A stretch of DNA of 14,362 nucleotides from Desulfobacterales bacterium S5133MH16. Lineage in GTDB: Bacteria > Desulfobacterota > Desulfobacteria > Desulfobacterales > UBA11574. The position numbers and the translations under genes are program-made. The notes below the pieces were generated by a model. The model was not told where the DNA came from, ran no database searches, and was given only the letters and a program-made list of their open reading frames with translations. Positions 1 through 6,817 of the stretch are shown piece after piece (position 1 is the stretch's first letter; each line of letters begins with the position of its first letter). The DNA is taken from NCBI GenBank assembly GCA_001751005.1, contig MAXL01000369.1, positions 1 to 14,362 on the forward strand. The letters run 5' to 3'.

Positions 1-2
1 GA

Positions 3-74
3 AAAAATGATGCAACTGTTTTTCTTTATGAAGATGGCGAGTTGATAAAAACTTTAGTTTACGACGAAGGGTAG
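3..74 (+). CDS. C-terminal end of a truncated upstream gene, unknown product
   Basis: The third frame is open from the window edge and reads 23 residues ending FLYEDGELIKTLVYDEG before a TAG stop. The acidic, hydrophilic composition looks like a real protein tail, and the stop falls just before a repeat that marks the start of non-coding sequence. Only the C-terminus is visible, so no family can be named. It could also be a chance reading frame, since 23 codons is short. Confidence 0.45.
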   Translation, partial: KNDATVFLYEDGELIKTLVYDEG

Positions 75-87
75 TTCCTTAAAGTTG

Positions 88-205
88 AATTTTGTGCTTT
101 TTATGGCAAAAAAAGTTTGATCACACCACGAAGTACACGAAGAGCACGAAGGTTATATATTTTATTCTTCTTTTTCTTCGTGATCTTCGTGGTAAAAATA
201 AAACC
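88..205 (+). repeat. 118-bp dispersed repeat, copy A (CACGAAG hairpin family)
   Basis: This stretch matches 3279-3396 with no gaps and, by eye, 4 differences in 118 bases. It contains three direct heptamers CACGAAG at 127-133, 136-142 and 145-151 (period 9), then two inverted copies CTTCGTG at 176-182 and 185-191 (also period 9). The RNA of either strand could fold into a long hairpin with a 16/18 paired stem. It lies downstream of rnj (minus strand) and after the stop of the truncated gene (plus strand). No transposase or coding potential is visible. A MITE- or REP-like non-autonomous repeat is the best description. Confidence 0.9.
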
Positions 206-278
206 TATCTTTTTTGGTTCCGGCTTGTCCGGGTTAGGTTATGGTTTCTTATGCCTATTACCCATTTCCTGATTTTTG

Positions 279-1928
279 TTAAACTTCTAATATAAAAGAA
301 AGTATAACCGGACGGCGTCTTATGGTAAAGGAAAAAAATTTCCTTAAATCTGTTTTCATTTTTGACCGGATTTTATTGATCCGGTCCGGGACCACAGGGC
401 CGAATTCGTCTACGATCTCGAGTATAATACACTTTGCATCTTCCAAAAGATGGCCTGTCTCCGTCTCAAACACAAAGCCGTGGGAAACAATGTCAGGACC
501 GTGTACCACGATTCCTGTCTCCTCATCAAAAACCATGATAACGACCACTAAGCCGTCTTCTGATAAATTACGTCTCTCCTTGAGCACACTTCGCCCGACA
601 TCTCCAATTCCTTTACCGTCTATAAACACCCGGCCGGTCAAAACATTCTCTCGAACTCTGCCGCCGTCCTCAGAAAATTCAATGACCTGACCGTTTTCAA
701 CAACAAGAATATTTTCCTTTGGAATACCAACCTGCTCGGCCAGACGCGCATGAAGAATCAGATGCCGGTATTCTCCGTGGATCGGAATAAAATATTTAGG
801 CCGGGTCAGGTTTATCATCAGCTTTAATTCTTCCTGAAAAGCGTGTCCGGACACATGGATTTCGGATATCTTTTCATAAATAACGTCGGCCCCTTGTCTA
901 TAAAGCTTATTGATAATCTTGGTAATTGCCTTTTCATTCCCCGGTATAAATTTCGAGGAAAAAATTACCGTGTCATCTTCTTTGATCTTTATCTGCTTAT
1001 GGGCGCCCGAAGCCATGCGGGCCAGGGCAGCCATGGGTTCTCCCTGACTTCCGGTTGTTATAATTACAATCTGGTCATCCGGAAAGTCATTGAGCTGTTT
1101 AACATCCACCTCCATGTCCTCGGAAATAGTTATGTATCCAAGTTCTTTTGCTATATTTACAGTTGTTTCTATGCTCCTTCCGTTAAAAATGACTTTCCTG
1201 TCCATTGCCCGGGCAATATCGATAACCTGTTGAATACGGGTAATATTGGAAGCAAAAAGCCCCACAATAATCCGCCCTTTTCTCCCTGCACAGATGCTTG
1301 CCAGTGTCTCACCGACCTCCTGATCGGAGATTGTATATCCTTCTTTTTCAACATTTGTGGAATCCGACAGCAGGGCGAGGACACCTTGGTCGCCGCACCG
1401 TGCAAACTTGTTGACGTCGGTTATCATTCCGTGAACAGAAGTATGGCCAATTTTAAAATCTCCGGTATGAACAACAAGTCCAAGAGGCGTTTTTATGGCA
1501 ATACCGACCCCGTCAACCGCACTGTGGCAGACCCGGATAAATTCGAGTTCAAAAGGACTTAATTTAAGTTTTCCCCCCGGAGAAATTTCATTCAATAAAG
1601 CGGGGGAAAAGAAAGAGTGCTTTTCCAGTTTGTTTCGCACGACTCCCAGAGTAAAAGGAGTTCCGAAAATCGGAACGTTTATATCTTTCAGCAAAAAAGG
1701 GAGTGCCCCGATATGATCTTCGTGGGCATGGGTTAATACAATCCCCGAAATTTTTGACTTAATTTGTTTTAAATAACTCATATCGGGAATTACGTAATCA
1801 ATACCCAGCATATAGTCTTCGGGGAACATCAGGCCGGCATCAATAATAAAAGCCGAATCGGAATATTCAAAAACCATCATGTTCAGGCCTATTTCTCCCA
1901 GCCCGCCCAGTGGTATTATTTTTAGCAT
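279..1928 (-). CDS. rnj: Ribonuclease J (metallo-beta-lactamase / beta-CASP exo- and endoribonuclease)
   Basis: The 549-residue protein has the full RNase J architecture. The zinc-binding HAHEDH motif is at residues 67-72, the HTGDFK metal motif at about 154-159, and the beta-CASP region contains NGRSIE (249-254), SSKFIPGNE (324-332), HVSGHA (358-363) and IHGEYRHL (383-390). The length matches the family (about 550). RNase J processes and degrades RNA in the cytoplasm, attacking 5'-monophosphorylated ends. The ATG lies inside the end of plsC (7-nt overlap), so the two are probably co-transcribed and translationally coupled. The HSAVD segment near residue 135 departs from the HSIPD I expect from the Bacillus enzyme, but the metal-binding histidine is kept. 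The stop is followed by about 70 nt of AT-rich sequence and repeat copy A. Confidence 0.94.
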   Translation of the reverse strand: MLKIIPLGGLGEIGLNMMVFEYSDSAFIIDAGLMFPEDYMLGIDYVIPDMSYLKQIKSKISGIVLTHAHEDHIGALPFLLKDINVPIFGTPFTLGVVRNKLEKHSFFSPALLNEISPGGKLKLSPFELEFIRVCHSAVDGVGIAIKTPLGLVVHTGDFKIGHTSVHGMITDVNKFARCGDQGVLALLSDSTNVEKEGYTISDQEVGETLASICAGRKGRIIVGLFASNITRIQQVIDIARAMDRKVIFNGRSIETTVNIAKELGYITISEDMEVDVKQLNDFPDDQIVIITTGSQGEPMAALARMASGAHKQIKIKEDDTVIFSSKFIPGNEKAITKIINKLYRQGADVIYEKISEIHVSGHAFQEELKLMINLTRPKYFIPIHGEYRHLILHARLAEQVGIPKENILVVENGQVIEFSEDGGRVRENVLTGRVFIDGKGIGDVGRSVLKERRNLSEDGLVVVIMVFDEETGIVVHGPDIVSHGFVFETETGHLLEDAKCIILEIVDEFGPVVPDRINKIRSKMKTDLRKFFSFTIRRRPVILSFILEV

Positions 1929-2638
1929 AACGGTTTATTCTTTTCATAGGATTCCAGGATGATATTTCTAACTTTTTCCATAAGATCGTCCTTGGTTTTC
2001 CTGGTATAATCCAAAGTTTTAATCGGTTTTTTGATTTCGAGAACAACATTTCCGGGTCTAACAAGAATCTGTTTTTTTTGCATGATCTTCCATGTTCCAT
2101 GAATTATCACCGGAATGATAGGAACACCGGAATCCACCGCCAAAACAAATCCTCCCTTTTTAAATGACTGGATATTCTGAGTCTGACTGCGCGTACCTTC
2201 GGGAAAGATTATGACGGACGTACCATTCCTTATTATTTCCGCCGCCTTATTAAGGCTTTCTATGGCAGACTTTCGATCAAAACGATTAATGCTGATATAA
2301 CCGGCACTTTTCATGGCATAACCGAAAATGGGTATCTTAAAAAGTTCAGCTTTTGCAAGCCATCTGAACTGAACCGGAAGATAAGCCTGAAGAACGGGGA
2401 TATCAAAATTGCTCACATGGTTTGGCATGTAAATATAAGATCCCGTACGACTCAGGTTGGAAAGGCCTTTAACCGTGACTTTGATATTGCTTGCAGCAAG
2501 AATGCATTTTGCACAAATTCTTGCGACTTTGTGCGTCGTTTCACCACCTGTAGTGACAAATGAGGTTAATATGGCGATAACAGCGAAAAAACCTGTAAAA
2601 ATCATCGTCCAAAAAATAATAAAAAGTGTTCGTATCAC
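1922..2638 (-). CDS. plsC: 1-acyl-sn-glycerol-3-phosphate acyltransferase (PlsC family)
   Basis: This 238-residue protein carries the acyltransferase block I motif NHVSNFD (HX4D, H74 and D79) and block III FPEGTR (145-150), plus VPIIPV near 172-177, as in lysophosphatidic acid acyltransferases. A hydrophobic N-terminal segment (about residues 4-28) would anchor it in the inner membrane, where it transfers an acyl group to the sn-2 position of lysophosphatidate to give phosphatidic acid. The reading starts at a GTG at 2638; an in-frame ATG at residue 12 is an alternative, but it would cut into the membrane segment. No strong Shine-Dalgarno sequence is seen. The gene overlaps rnj, which follows it, by 7 nt. 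The exact acyl-donor or acceptor specificity cannot be read from sequence. Confidence 0.9.
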   Translation of the reverse strand: MIRTLFIIFWTMIFTGFFAVIAILTSFVTTGGETTHKVARICAKCILAASNIKVTVKGLSNLSRTGSYIYMPNHVSNFDIPVLQAYLPVQFRWLAKAELFKIPIFGYAMKSAGYISINRFDRKSAIESLNKAAEIIRNGTSVIIFPEGTRSQTQNIQSFKKGGFVLAVDSGVPIIPVIIHGTWKIMQKKQILVRPGNVVLEIKKPIKTLDYTRKTKDDLMEKVRNIILESYEKNKPLC

Positions 2639-2673
2639 AAGTTAGTTCGCTTCGCTCACAATTGGAATAATGG

Positions 2674-2704
2674 CCCCGGTGAAATAGAAAAAAGTTTCAC
2701 GGGG
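2674..2704. terminator. Hairpin between the small hypothetical gene and plsC
   Basis: CCCCGGTGAAA (2674-2684) pairs with TTTCACGGGG (2695-2704), giving ten base pairs with one bulged G and a 10-nt A-rich loop. It sits 30 nt beyond the stop of the minus-strand hypothetical gene and 36 nt before the plsC start. Neither side has a clean U-tract, so it may be a weak terminator, an mRNA-stabilising stem or part of the plsC leader. Confidence 0.35.
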
Positions 2705-2733
2705 TAAAAATGATGGAATTCCAAGACGTTCGC

Positions 2734-3066
2734 TTATGTTTTAATCCCGAGTTTATCGAATATGGAGTCGGCAAGCCCGATAATCCAGTTGCGCTGTTTT
2801 TCGGTTGCATACCCCATGCAGCTGCATCGCATTCTGTTCTTGGTGCGTACAAGCAATTCAAAGGCCACAAGGTTTAATTCAAGATCAGCGGCAACATAAA
2901 ATGGTTGACATTCTGTATGCTCTTTTTGAACTTGAGTGAGAATGTTTTGGTCGAGCTGGACCCAGTAAACGCAATCCACATTTGAGGAACCAAAGTTCTC
3001 ATCCATGAATGCCTTGATCATTTCGTAATCCTTGGGTCTAAGCTCGTCAATAACATATTGTTTCAT
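2734..3066 (-). CDS. Conserved-looking hypothetical protein, 110 residues
   Basis: I do not recognise a named family. The protein is a soluble, mixed alpha/beta type with no signal peptide or membrane segment. It has four cysteines, C32, C53, C81 and C83, the last two in RCSCMGYATEKQRNW. The CxC pair and basic/aromatic surroundings could bind metal, but the spacing matches no motif I know. The start is ambiguous: ATG at 3066 (MKQYVIDEL) is preferred because the upstream ATG at 3084 only adds the hydrophobic stub MIALFF; neither has a good ribosome binding site. It lies alone, 95 nt upstream of plsC on the same strand, with a hairpin between. Sensible codon use and residue composition argue that it is a real gene. 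Confidence 0.65.
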   Translation of the reverse strand: MKQYVIDELRPKDYEMIKAFMDENFGSSNVDCVYWVQLDQNILTQVQKEHTECQPFYVAADLELNLVAFELLVRTKNRMRCSCMGYATEKQRNWIIGLADSIFDKLGIKT

Positions 3067-3084
3067 GAAAAATAGAGCTATCAT

Positions 3085-3278
3085 AGTTTGTTTTGCCGTG
3101 CAAGATGTATGTTAGCCGGTATGTTGCCAAGTTAAAATGTTGCCCAATATCCGATTTGCAAATTAGATATTGAAATTCAAAATTCCAAACCTTATGATAT
3201 TGAGGAAAGGCAAACGAATTGAAAAAGATATTTTCATCAATACTGGAAAAACCGAAATAGTTTAATTTCTTAGTTGTA
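3085..3278. other. Gene-poor AT-rich intergenic stretch
   Basis: This 194-nt stretch separates the minus-strand hypothetical from repeat copy B. It should contain the promoter of the hypothetical gene, but I see no convincing -35/-10 pair. A 13-codon TTG-started frame ending KPK at about 3260 has an AGGAAAGG upstream; it is too short to call as a gene. Confidence 0.4.
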
Positions 3279-3396
3279 AATTTTGTGCTTTTTGTGGCAA
3301 AAAAAGTTTGATCACACCACGAAGGACACGAAGAGCACGAAGGTTATATGTTTTATTCTTCTTTTCCTTCGTGATCTTCGTGGTAAAAATAAAACC
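3279..3396 (+). repeat. 118-bp dispersed repeat, copy B, abutting the M48 protease start codon
   Basis: Ungapped match to 88-205 with about 4 substitutions. The same organisation is kept: direct CACGAAG heptamers at 3318-3324, 3327-3333 and 3336-3342, and inverted CTTCGTG at 3367-3373 and 3376-3382. The match ends at 3396, two bases before the ATG at 3399, so the repeat provides the whole immediate 5' leader of the protease gene and no Shine-Dalgarno sequence is visible there. The stem-loop would lie about 10-70 nt upstream of the start codon. Confidence 0.9.
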
Positions 3397-3398
3397 AT

Positions 3399-4685
3399 AT
3401 GATATCATTAAATACTTATTTAATAGCCTATATCTGCATCTATCTGACCAGTTTTGCACTATATTTTGTCATTGAGCGAATAAATGTCAATTATCTTAAG
3501 AAATATGGGCAAAAGGTGCCTGTTGCTTTTGAGGGGATGATTGATGAGAAAGAATTGCAAAAGATCAGCCGGTACACCACAGATAACATCCGTTTTAAAC
3601 TGTTTCAAACCAGCATTAGTAAACTTGTTTTTCTTTATATCATCCTTTCAGGCCTCCTTCCATGGTTGGCCGAATCTCTTGCCCGGATGAATTTTTTAAT
3701 AGCCGGCCTGATCTTTTTTGCAGTGATATGCCTGGTAGAAGTATTAATGGGCCTTCCTTTTGATTATTATCACAGTTTTGTTATTGAAGACAGATATGGC
3801 TTTAACACAAAAACCCTGAAAATATGGCTCTCTGATCTGGTAAAGTCCATGCTGGTTTTGATTATTTTAGGGACGTTTCTTGTTTCTGCACTTCTTTTGA
3901 TGATAACATATGCCGGGCAGAGCTGGTGGATCTGGGCATGGGTTATTTTCTTATTATTCCAGTTGATTATGACCATACTCTACCCTACGGTCATTGCACC
4001 GCTTTTTAACAGGTTCACATCGCTTGAAGATTCCGAACTTAAAAACGGGATTAAGCGACTGGCTGAAATAGAAGGTATTGATATTAAGGGAATATACCAG
4101 ATGGACGCAACCCGGAGAACCAGACATACCAATGCATATTTTTCAGGAATGGGAAAAGCCAAGCGGATTGTGCTGTTCGATTCCCTGATCCGGTCACACG
4201 GTCAGGATGAAATTCTGGCGATTCTGGCCCATGAAATCGGACATTTGAAAAAAAATCATATTAAAAAACAACTTGTTATCGTTAGCGTTGTATCCCTGTT
4301 TCTTTTTTTTCTGGCATCAAAGCTTTTAACATGGGAGGTTATGTACAATAGTTTCGGTTTTTCAAATATGCCGTGCTACGTGGGTCTCTTTTTGGTGGGC
4401 ATCCTTTGGGAACCGTTAACCTTTTTTATGTCTCCCATCGGTATGGCAATTTCCAGAAAATTTGAAAGGGAAGCGGATTTTTACTCCCTCGGGATTTTAA
4501 AAACCGCAAAACCACTCAAAAAAGCTCTGAAAAAAATGGCAAAAGAAAATCTTTCCAACCTCAACCCTCATCCGCTTTATGTCTGTTTCAACTATTCCCA
4601 TCCCCCATTGCTCGAAAGAATCGAGTATCTTGAAGCTCGTGAACTGTCCGGGACCATATCCTGCCCGGCAAGCTGTAACCCTTAA
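3399..4685 (+). CDS. Ste24-type M48 family membrane zinc metallopeptidase
   Basis: The 428-residue protein has the M48A layout: an N-terminal membrane helix (about 5-25), further helices at about 75-90, 98-118, 148-172 and 176-200, then a cytosolic catalytic domain. The zinc motif HEIGH is at 278-282. The third zinc ligand is probably E356 in FEREAD. Two more helices follow HEIGH (about 291-309 and 325-345). The NAYFSGMGKAKRIVLFDSL block (245-263) is typical of Ste24/CAAX-protease homologues. In bacteria, which lack CAAX prenylation, these are thought to act in membrane protein quality control; the substrate here is unknown. The gene is monocistronic, its leader is repeat copy B, and its stop overlaps the ogt stop tail to tail by 4 nt. 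Confidence 0.92.
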   Translation: MISLNTYLIAYICIYLTSFALYFVIERINVNYLKKYGQKVPVAFEGMIDEKELQKISRYTTDNIRFKLFQTSISKLVFLYIILSGLLPWLAESLARMNFLIAGLIFFAVICLVEVLMGLPFDYYHSFVIEDRYGFNTKTLKIWLSDLVKSMLVLIILGTFLVSALLLMITYAGQSWWIWAWVIFLLFQLIMTILYPTVIAPLFNRFTSLEDSELKNGIKRLAEIEGIDIKGIYQMDATRRTRHTNAYFSGMGKAKRIVLFDSLIRSHGQDEILAILAHEIGHLKKNHIKKQLVIVSVVSLFLFFLASKLLTWEVMYNSFGFSNMPCYVGLFLVGILWEPLTFFMSPIGMAISRKFEREADFYSLGILKTAKPLKKALKKMAKENLSNLNPHPLYVCFNYSHPPLLERIEYLEARELSGTISCPASCNP

Positions 4686-5182
4686 CCGGTTTCCCGTTCA
4701 ATCAATTTTTTTTTCAGGTCCGATCCTCCGCCAAACCGGCCAAAGGAACCGTCGCTTCGGATCACCCTGTGGCAGGGTATCAAGATAGGGAAAGGGTTAT
4801 TTGCTAACGTTGTGCCCACAAATCGATAGGCACGGGAACGACCAACGGCCACCGCGATATCTCTATACGATCTCAATTCACCGTATGGAATATCGGCAGT
4901 ACTTGCAAGTACCGATTGCTGCAGTTTTGTTAGGTCGCCCGTTTCCAACCATCCCCACGGGGGGTGTATGGGCTTTCCTTTGAAATAATCGATTATGGAT
5001 TCTTTTACCATAAAGGCGTTGTCATGAAAACCGGTGTGCTGCCGGTCAAAAGTTTCAACGGCGTTAACAAGGCCCTCTTTGTCCTGGCTGGGGAGTAAAA
5101 TTTTAATGACCGCAAACGGTGTTACACGGTATATCACCGCCATATGACCCAGAGGTGTTATGAAAATCAAATAACAAGTCAT
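4682..5182 (-). CDS. ogt: Methylated-DNA--[protein]-cysteine S-methyltransferase
   Basis: The 166-residue protein has the active-site motif PCHRV at 136-140 (acceptor C137), preceded by FVGTTLANNPFPILI and followed by RSDGSFGRFGGG, the O6-alkylguanine transferase signature. The helix-turn-helix-like DNA-binding part (about 98-125, IPYGELRSYRDIAVAVG with R120) is present. It would remove alkyl groups from O6 of guanine in a suicidal single-turnover reaction. The length fits an Ogt-type protein with a reduced N-terminal domain. ATG at 5182 is used, although no clear ribosome binding site precedes it. It converges on the M48 protease gene with a 4-nt overlap of stop codons and has no partner in an operon. 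Confidence 0.92.
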   Translation of the reverse strand: MTCYLIFITPLGHMAVIYRVTPFAVIKILLPSQDKEGLVNAVETFDRQHTGFHDNAFMVKESIIDYFKGKPIHPPWGWLETGDLTKLQQSVLASTADIPYGELRSYRDIAVAVGRSRAYRFVGTTLANNPFPILIPCHRVIRSDGSFGRFGGGSDLKKKLIERETG

Positions 5183-5243
5183 TGTTTAATTTTTTCTTTT
5201 AAGGAATAAAAATCTGCGGCGGAAATCATTTGGCGGGCGTCGC

Positions 5244-5276
5244 TCCCTGGTCCTTGTGAAGAAAGAGGACCAGGGA
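5244..5276 (-). terminator. Strong hairpin downstream of the ferredoxin gene
   Basis: TCCCTGGTCCT (5244-5254) and AGGACCAGGGA (5266-5276) form a perfect 11-bp stem with an 11-nt loop, starting 20 nt beyond the ferredoxin stop. No U-run follows on the minus strand, so it may be a transcript-protecting stem or a Rho-assisted end rather than a classical intrinsic terminator. Confidence 0.5.
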
Positions 5277-5295
5277 ACATGCATTTAAAACTTGA

Positions 5296-5484
5296 TTATA
5301 TCTCCTCAACTGTAATTGCGCCGGGTTCACATACTTCAACGCAGCTTTCACAGCCCAGACATTCATCAGCATTTACCGGTACTGATTTGTCATCCTCCAT
5401 CTCAAATACTTCAACAGGACAAACATCTACACATTCTTCACAACCTTCACATTTTTCTCCGTCAACATTAACAACAAAAGCCAT
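5296..5484 (-). CDS. 2[4Fe-4S] ferredoxin, clostridial type
   Basis: A 62-residue acidic protein with two cysteine clusters: CEGCEECVDVCP near residues 12-23 and CLGCESCVEVC near 42-52. Each provides the ligands for one [4Fe-4S] cluster, as in small low-potential ferredoxins that shuttle electrons in the cytoplasm. The second motif ends C-E-P rather than C-P. The start is fixed at ATG 5484, which has an excellent ribosome binding site (AAAGGAGG, 7 nt upstream); a longer in-frame reading from 5502 would put the start inside that site. The gene stands alone, with a candidate promoter at 5559-5585 and a hairpin after the stop, fitting a highly expressed single-gene unit. Confidence 0.96.
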   Translation of the reverse strand: MAFVVNVDGEKCEGCEECVDVCPVEVFEMEDDKSVPVNADECLGCESCVEVCEPGAITVEEI

Positions 5485-5558
5485 TGTAGAGCCTCCTTTC
5501 ACAATAAAATTAAGTCACGGTATCAAAATAGACCGTATTTCCGTTATCGGGGAAAATC

Positions 5559-5585
5559 CATATACCAATTGATTAAGTGAGTCAA
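5559..5585 (-). promoter_or_regulatory. Candidate sigma-70-type promoter for the ferredoxin gene
   Basis: On the minus strand TTGACT (5585-5580) is followed after 15 nt by TATATG (5564-5559). The -35 is a good match and the -10 a fair one, but the 15-nt spacing is short. It would give a leader of roughly 70 nt before the ferredoxin ATG. Inferred from consensus only. Confidence 0.3.
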
Positions 5586-5702
5586 GCCTTCTTGTATTTT
5601 TTTTTATGCGATTACAAGGATCATTTTTTGCAAATTATACAAATGATAACTGTTTAATTCTTTAAATAAATCCATTTCAAACCAGCTAAAATCCATTGAA
5701 AT

Positions 5703-5708
5703 TATAAT
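5703..5708 (+). promoter_or_regulatory. Possible -10 box for the 188-residue hypothetical gene
   Basis: A perfect TATAAT lies 35 nt before the GTG start in AT-rich sequence. No good -35 is found at 16-18 nt spacing, so this is weak evidence in a region where such hexamers arise by chance. Confidence 0.25.
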
Positions 5709-5742
5709 CAAACTATTTTAAAGATCTGCATTTAAAAAATTC

Positions 5743-6309
5743 GTGAAAAAACAGACTACACCTGACACTCGGTTTGCCATGACAAAAATTATTAATCTTC
5801 AATTATATCGAGCCATTGCGCTGGAAAAAAGAATATTTGGCCCCTGGCAAAAACGCTTTGGAGAATCTTATGGTTTGAAAACTCGCCTTTCAGATCTTTC
5901 AGACAAAGTGCTCTATTACCTGGCACAGCCGGGTGAGCCGAGTTCCGTTTCGTATTATGAATTAATTATGGGCGTCCTTGATTTTGGAACGGCACCCGAC
6001 TTTCACTACTTAAGCAACGAAAATAAAATGTTGGTTGTTGACAGCCATCTCTTTTTGGCGGATCAGGTACGCTTTGAAATGATGTGGCGATTAGGATGGA
6101 TCAAAGCCTTTGAAGGAAAGAAATTCGGTTTAATTGAAATGGTTCAAAATTTTGAAAATATAAGGACAAAATGCAGAGAAAAACCCCCTGAGTTGGACGA
6201 GTCAAATCCTGACTACCATGCTTACATCAGGCTCACCCATGGAGATAAAGAGGTCTTTATACGCCGGATGCTCCAAAAAGCGATAGAGGCCTTCACAGAA
6301 AGAATATAA
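5743..6309 (+). CDS. Hypothetical protein, 188 residues
   Basis: I do not recognise a named family. The protein is soluble and probably mostly helical, rich in aromatic residues, with blocks such as GPWQKRFGESYGLKTRLSDL and VSYYELIMGVLDFG in the N-terminal half and a charged C-terminal helix (VFIRRMLQKAIEAF). There is no signal peptide, membrane segment or cysteine cluster; a single cysteine lies near residue 146. The GTG at 5743 gives 188 residues; ATG at 5779 (MTKIINLQLY) gives 176 and is equally plausible, since neither has a clear ribosome binding site. The gene is divergent from ferredoxin across a 258-nt gap and convergent with the isomerase gene. The reading frame is long and compositionally protein-like, so I believe it is real. 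Confidence 0.72.
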   Translation: MKKQTTPDTRFAMTKIINLQLYRAIALEKRIFGPWQKRFGESYGLKTRLSDLSDKVLYYLAQPGEPSSVSYYELIMGVLDFGTAPDFHYLSNENKMLVVDSHLFLADQVRFEMMWRLGWIKAFEGKKFGLIEMVQNFENIRTKCREKPPELDESNPDYHAYIRLTHGDKEVFIRRMLQKAIEAFTERI

Positions 6310-6324
6310 ACAGAGAAGGCCTCT
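6285..6324. terminator. Inverted repeat between the convergent hypothetical and isomerase genes
   Basis: AGAGGCCTTC (6285-6294), inside the end of the hypothetical gene, pairs with GAAGGCCTCT (6315-6324), leaving a 20-nt loop that contains the TAA stop. A shorter competing hairpin, ACAGAG with CTCTGT around AAGGC, overlaps the right arm. T-rich sequence follows about 15 nt later on the plus strand. A shared bidirectional terminator is plausible but not clear-cut. Confidence 0.4.
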
Positions 6325-6331
6325 GTGCCTG

Positions 6332-6817
6332 CTAAACCTCTCTTATTTTTACCCGTTCCATTTTATCACCCTGTCGAATGGAGTCCACCACATCCTGGCT
6401 GCCAACGACCTTTCCGAATACGGTGTGTTTCCCGTTCAAGTGCGGCTGTGGGGAATACGTGATAAAGAACTGACTCCCGTTGGTATTTGGCCCGGCGTTG
6501 GCCATGGAAATTACGCCTGTTTCGTGGGTCAGCGGATTATCCGCGACTTCATCTTCAAAACTGTAGCCGGGACCCCCTGCACCGGTACCTGTGGGATCTC
6601 CGCCCTGGATCATGAAATTGCTGATCACCCGGTGAAACGATATGCCATCGTAAAATCCCTTTCCGGCCAAGAATACGAAGTTGTTGACCGTTTTGGGTGC
6701 ATGATTAGGAAAAAGTTCTAATTCAATAACGCCCTTGTTGGTCTCAATTTCCGCCATATACTTTTTGCTTGTATCAATTTGCATCTCGGGTAAACGATCC
6801 CATTTCAGCGTATTCAT
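6332..6817 (-). CDS. Cyclophilin-type peptidyl-prolyl cis-trans isomerase
   Basis: This 161-residue single-domain cyclophilin has the expected signature FHRVISNFMIQGGDPTGTG, including the catalytic arginine, then ANAGPNTNGSQFFIT and LNGKHTVFGKV. It catalyses prolyl bond isomerisation in folding proteins. There is no signal peptide, so it should be cytoplasmic. Histidine stands where human cyclophilin A has W121, which is usual for bacterial members. The ATG at 6817 is chosen because it follows AGGAGG by 8 nt; a TTG one codon earlier is less likely. It lies 64 nt downstream of mqnB on the same strand, so it may be the last gene of the menaquinone transcript or have its own promoter. Confidence 0.95.
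   Translation of the reverse strand: MNTLKWDRLPEMQIDTSKKYMAEIETNKGVIELELFPNHAPKTVNNFVFLAGKGFYDGISFHRVISNFMIQGGDPTGTGAGGPGYSFEDEVADNPLTHETGVISMANAGPNTNGSQFFITYSPQPHLNGKHTVFGKVVGSQDVVDSIRQGDKMERVKIREV

Noticed and set aside
127..191. Possible mini-CRISPR, from periodic CACGAAG units
   Set aside because: Units are 7 nt with 2-nt spacers and then invert; this is far too short for CRISPR repeats and spacers, and no cas genes are present.
92..295. 67-residue plus-strand reading frame with a TKYTKSTKV-like sequence
   Set aside because: It lies mostly over repeat copy A; the pattern comes from the CACGAAG heptamers translated, not from a conserved protein.
843..1562. 239-residue plus-strand reading frame inside rnj
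   Set aside because: It is antisense to the strongly supported RNase J gene and has low-complexity, cysteine- and asparagine-rich shadow composition with no ribosome binding site.
3218..3260. 13-codon TTG-started frame (ending ILEKPK) with AGGAAAGG upstream
   Set aside because: Too short and without any comparative support; could be chance in AT-rich sequence, or a remnant of an interrupted gene, but this cannot be shown.
3262..3459. 65-residue minus-strand reading frame containing LRALRVLRG
   Set aside because: It is a translation of repeat copy B running into the start of the M48 protease gene on the other strand.
5279..5572. 97-residue Ser/Thr-rich plus-strand reading frame over ferredoxin
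   Set aside because: It is the antisense shadow of the cysteine- and glutamate-rich ferredoxin gene and its upstream region.
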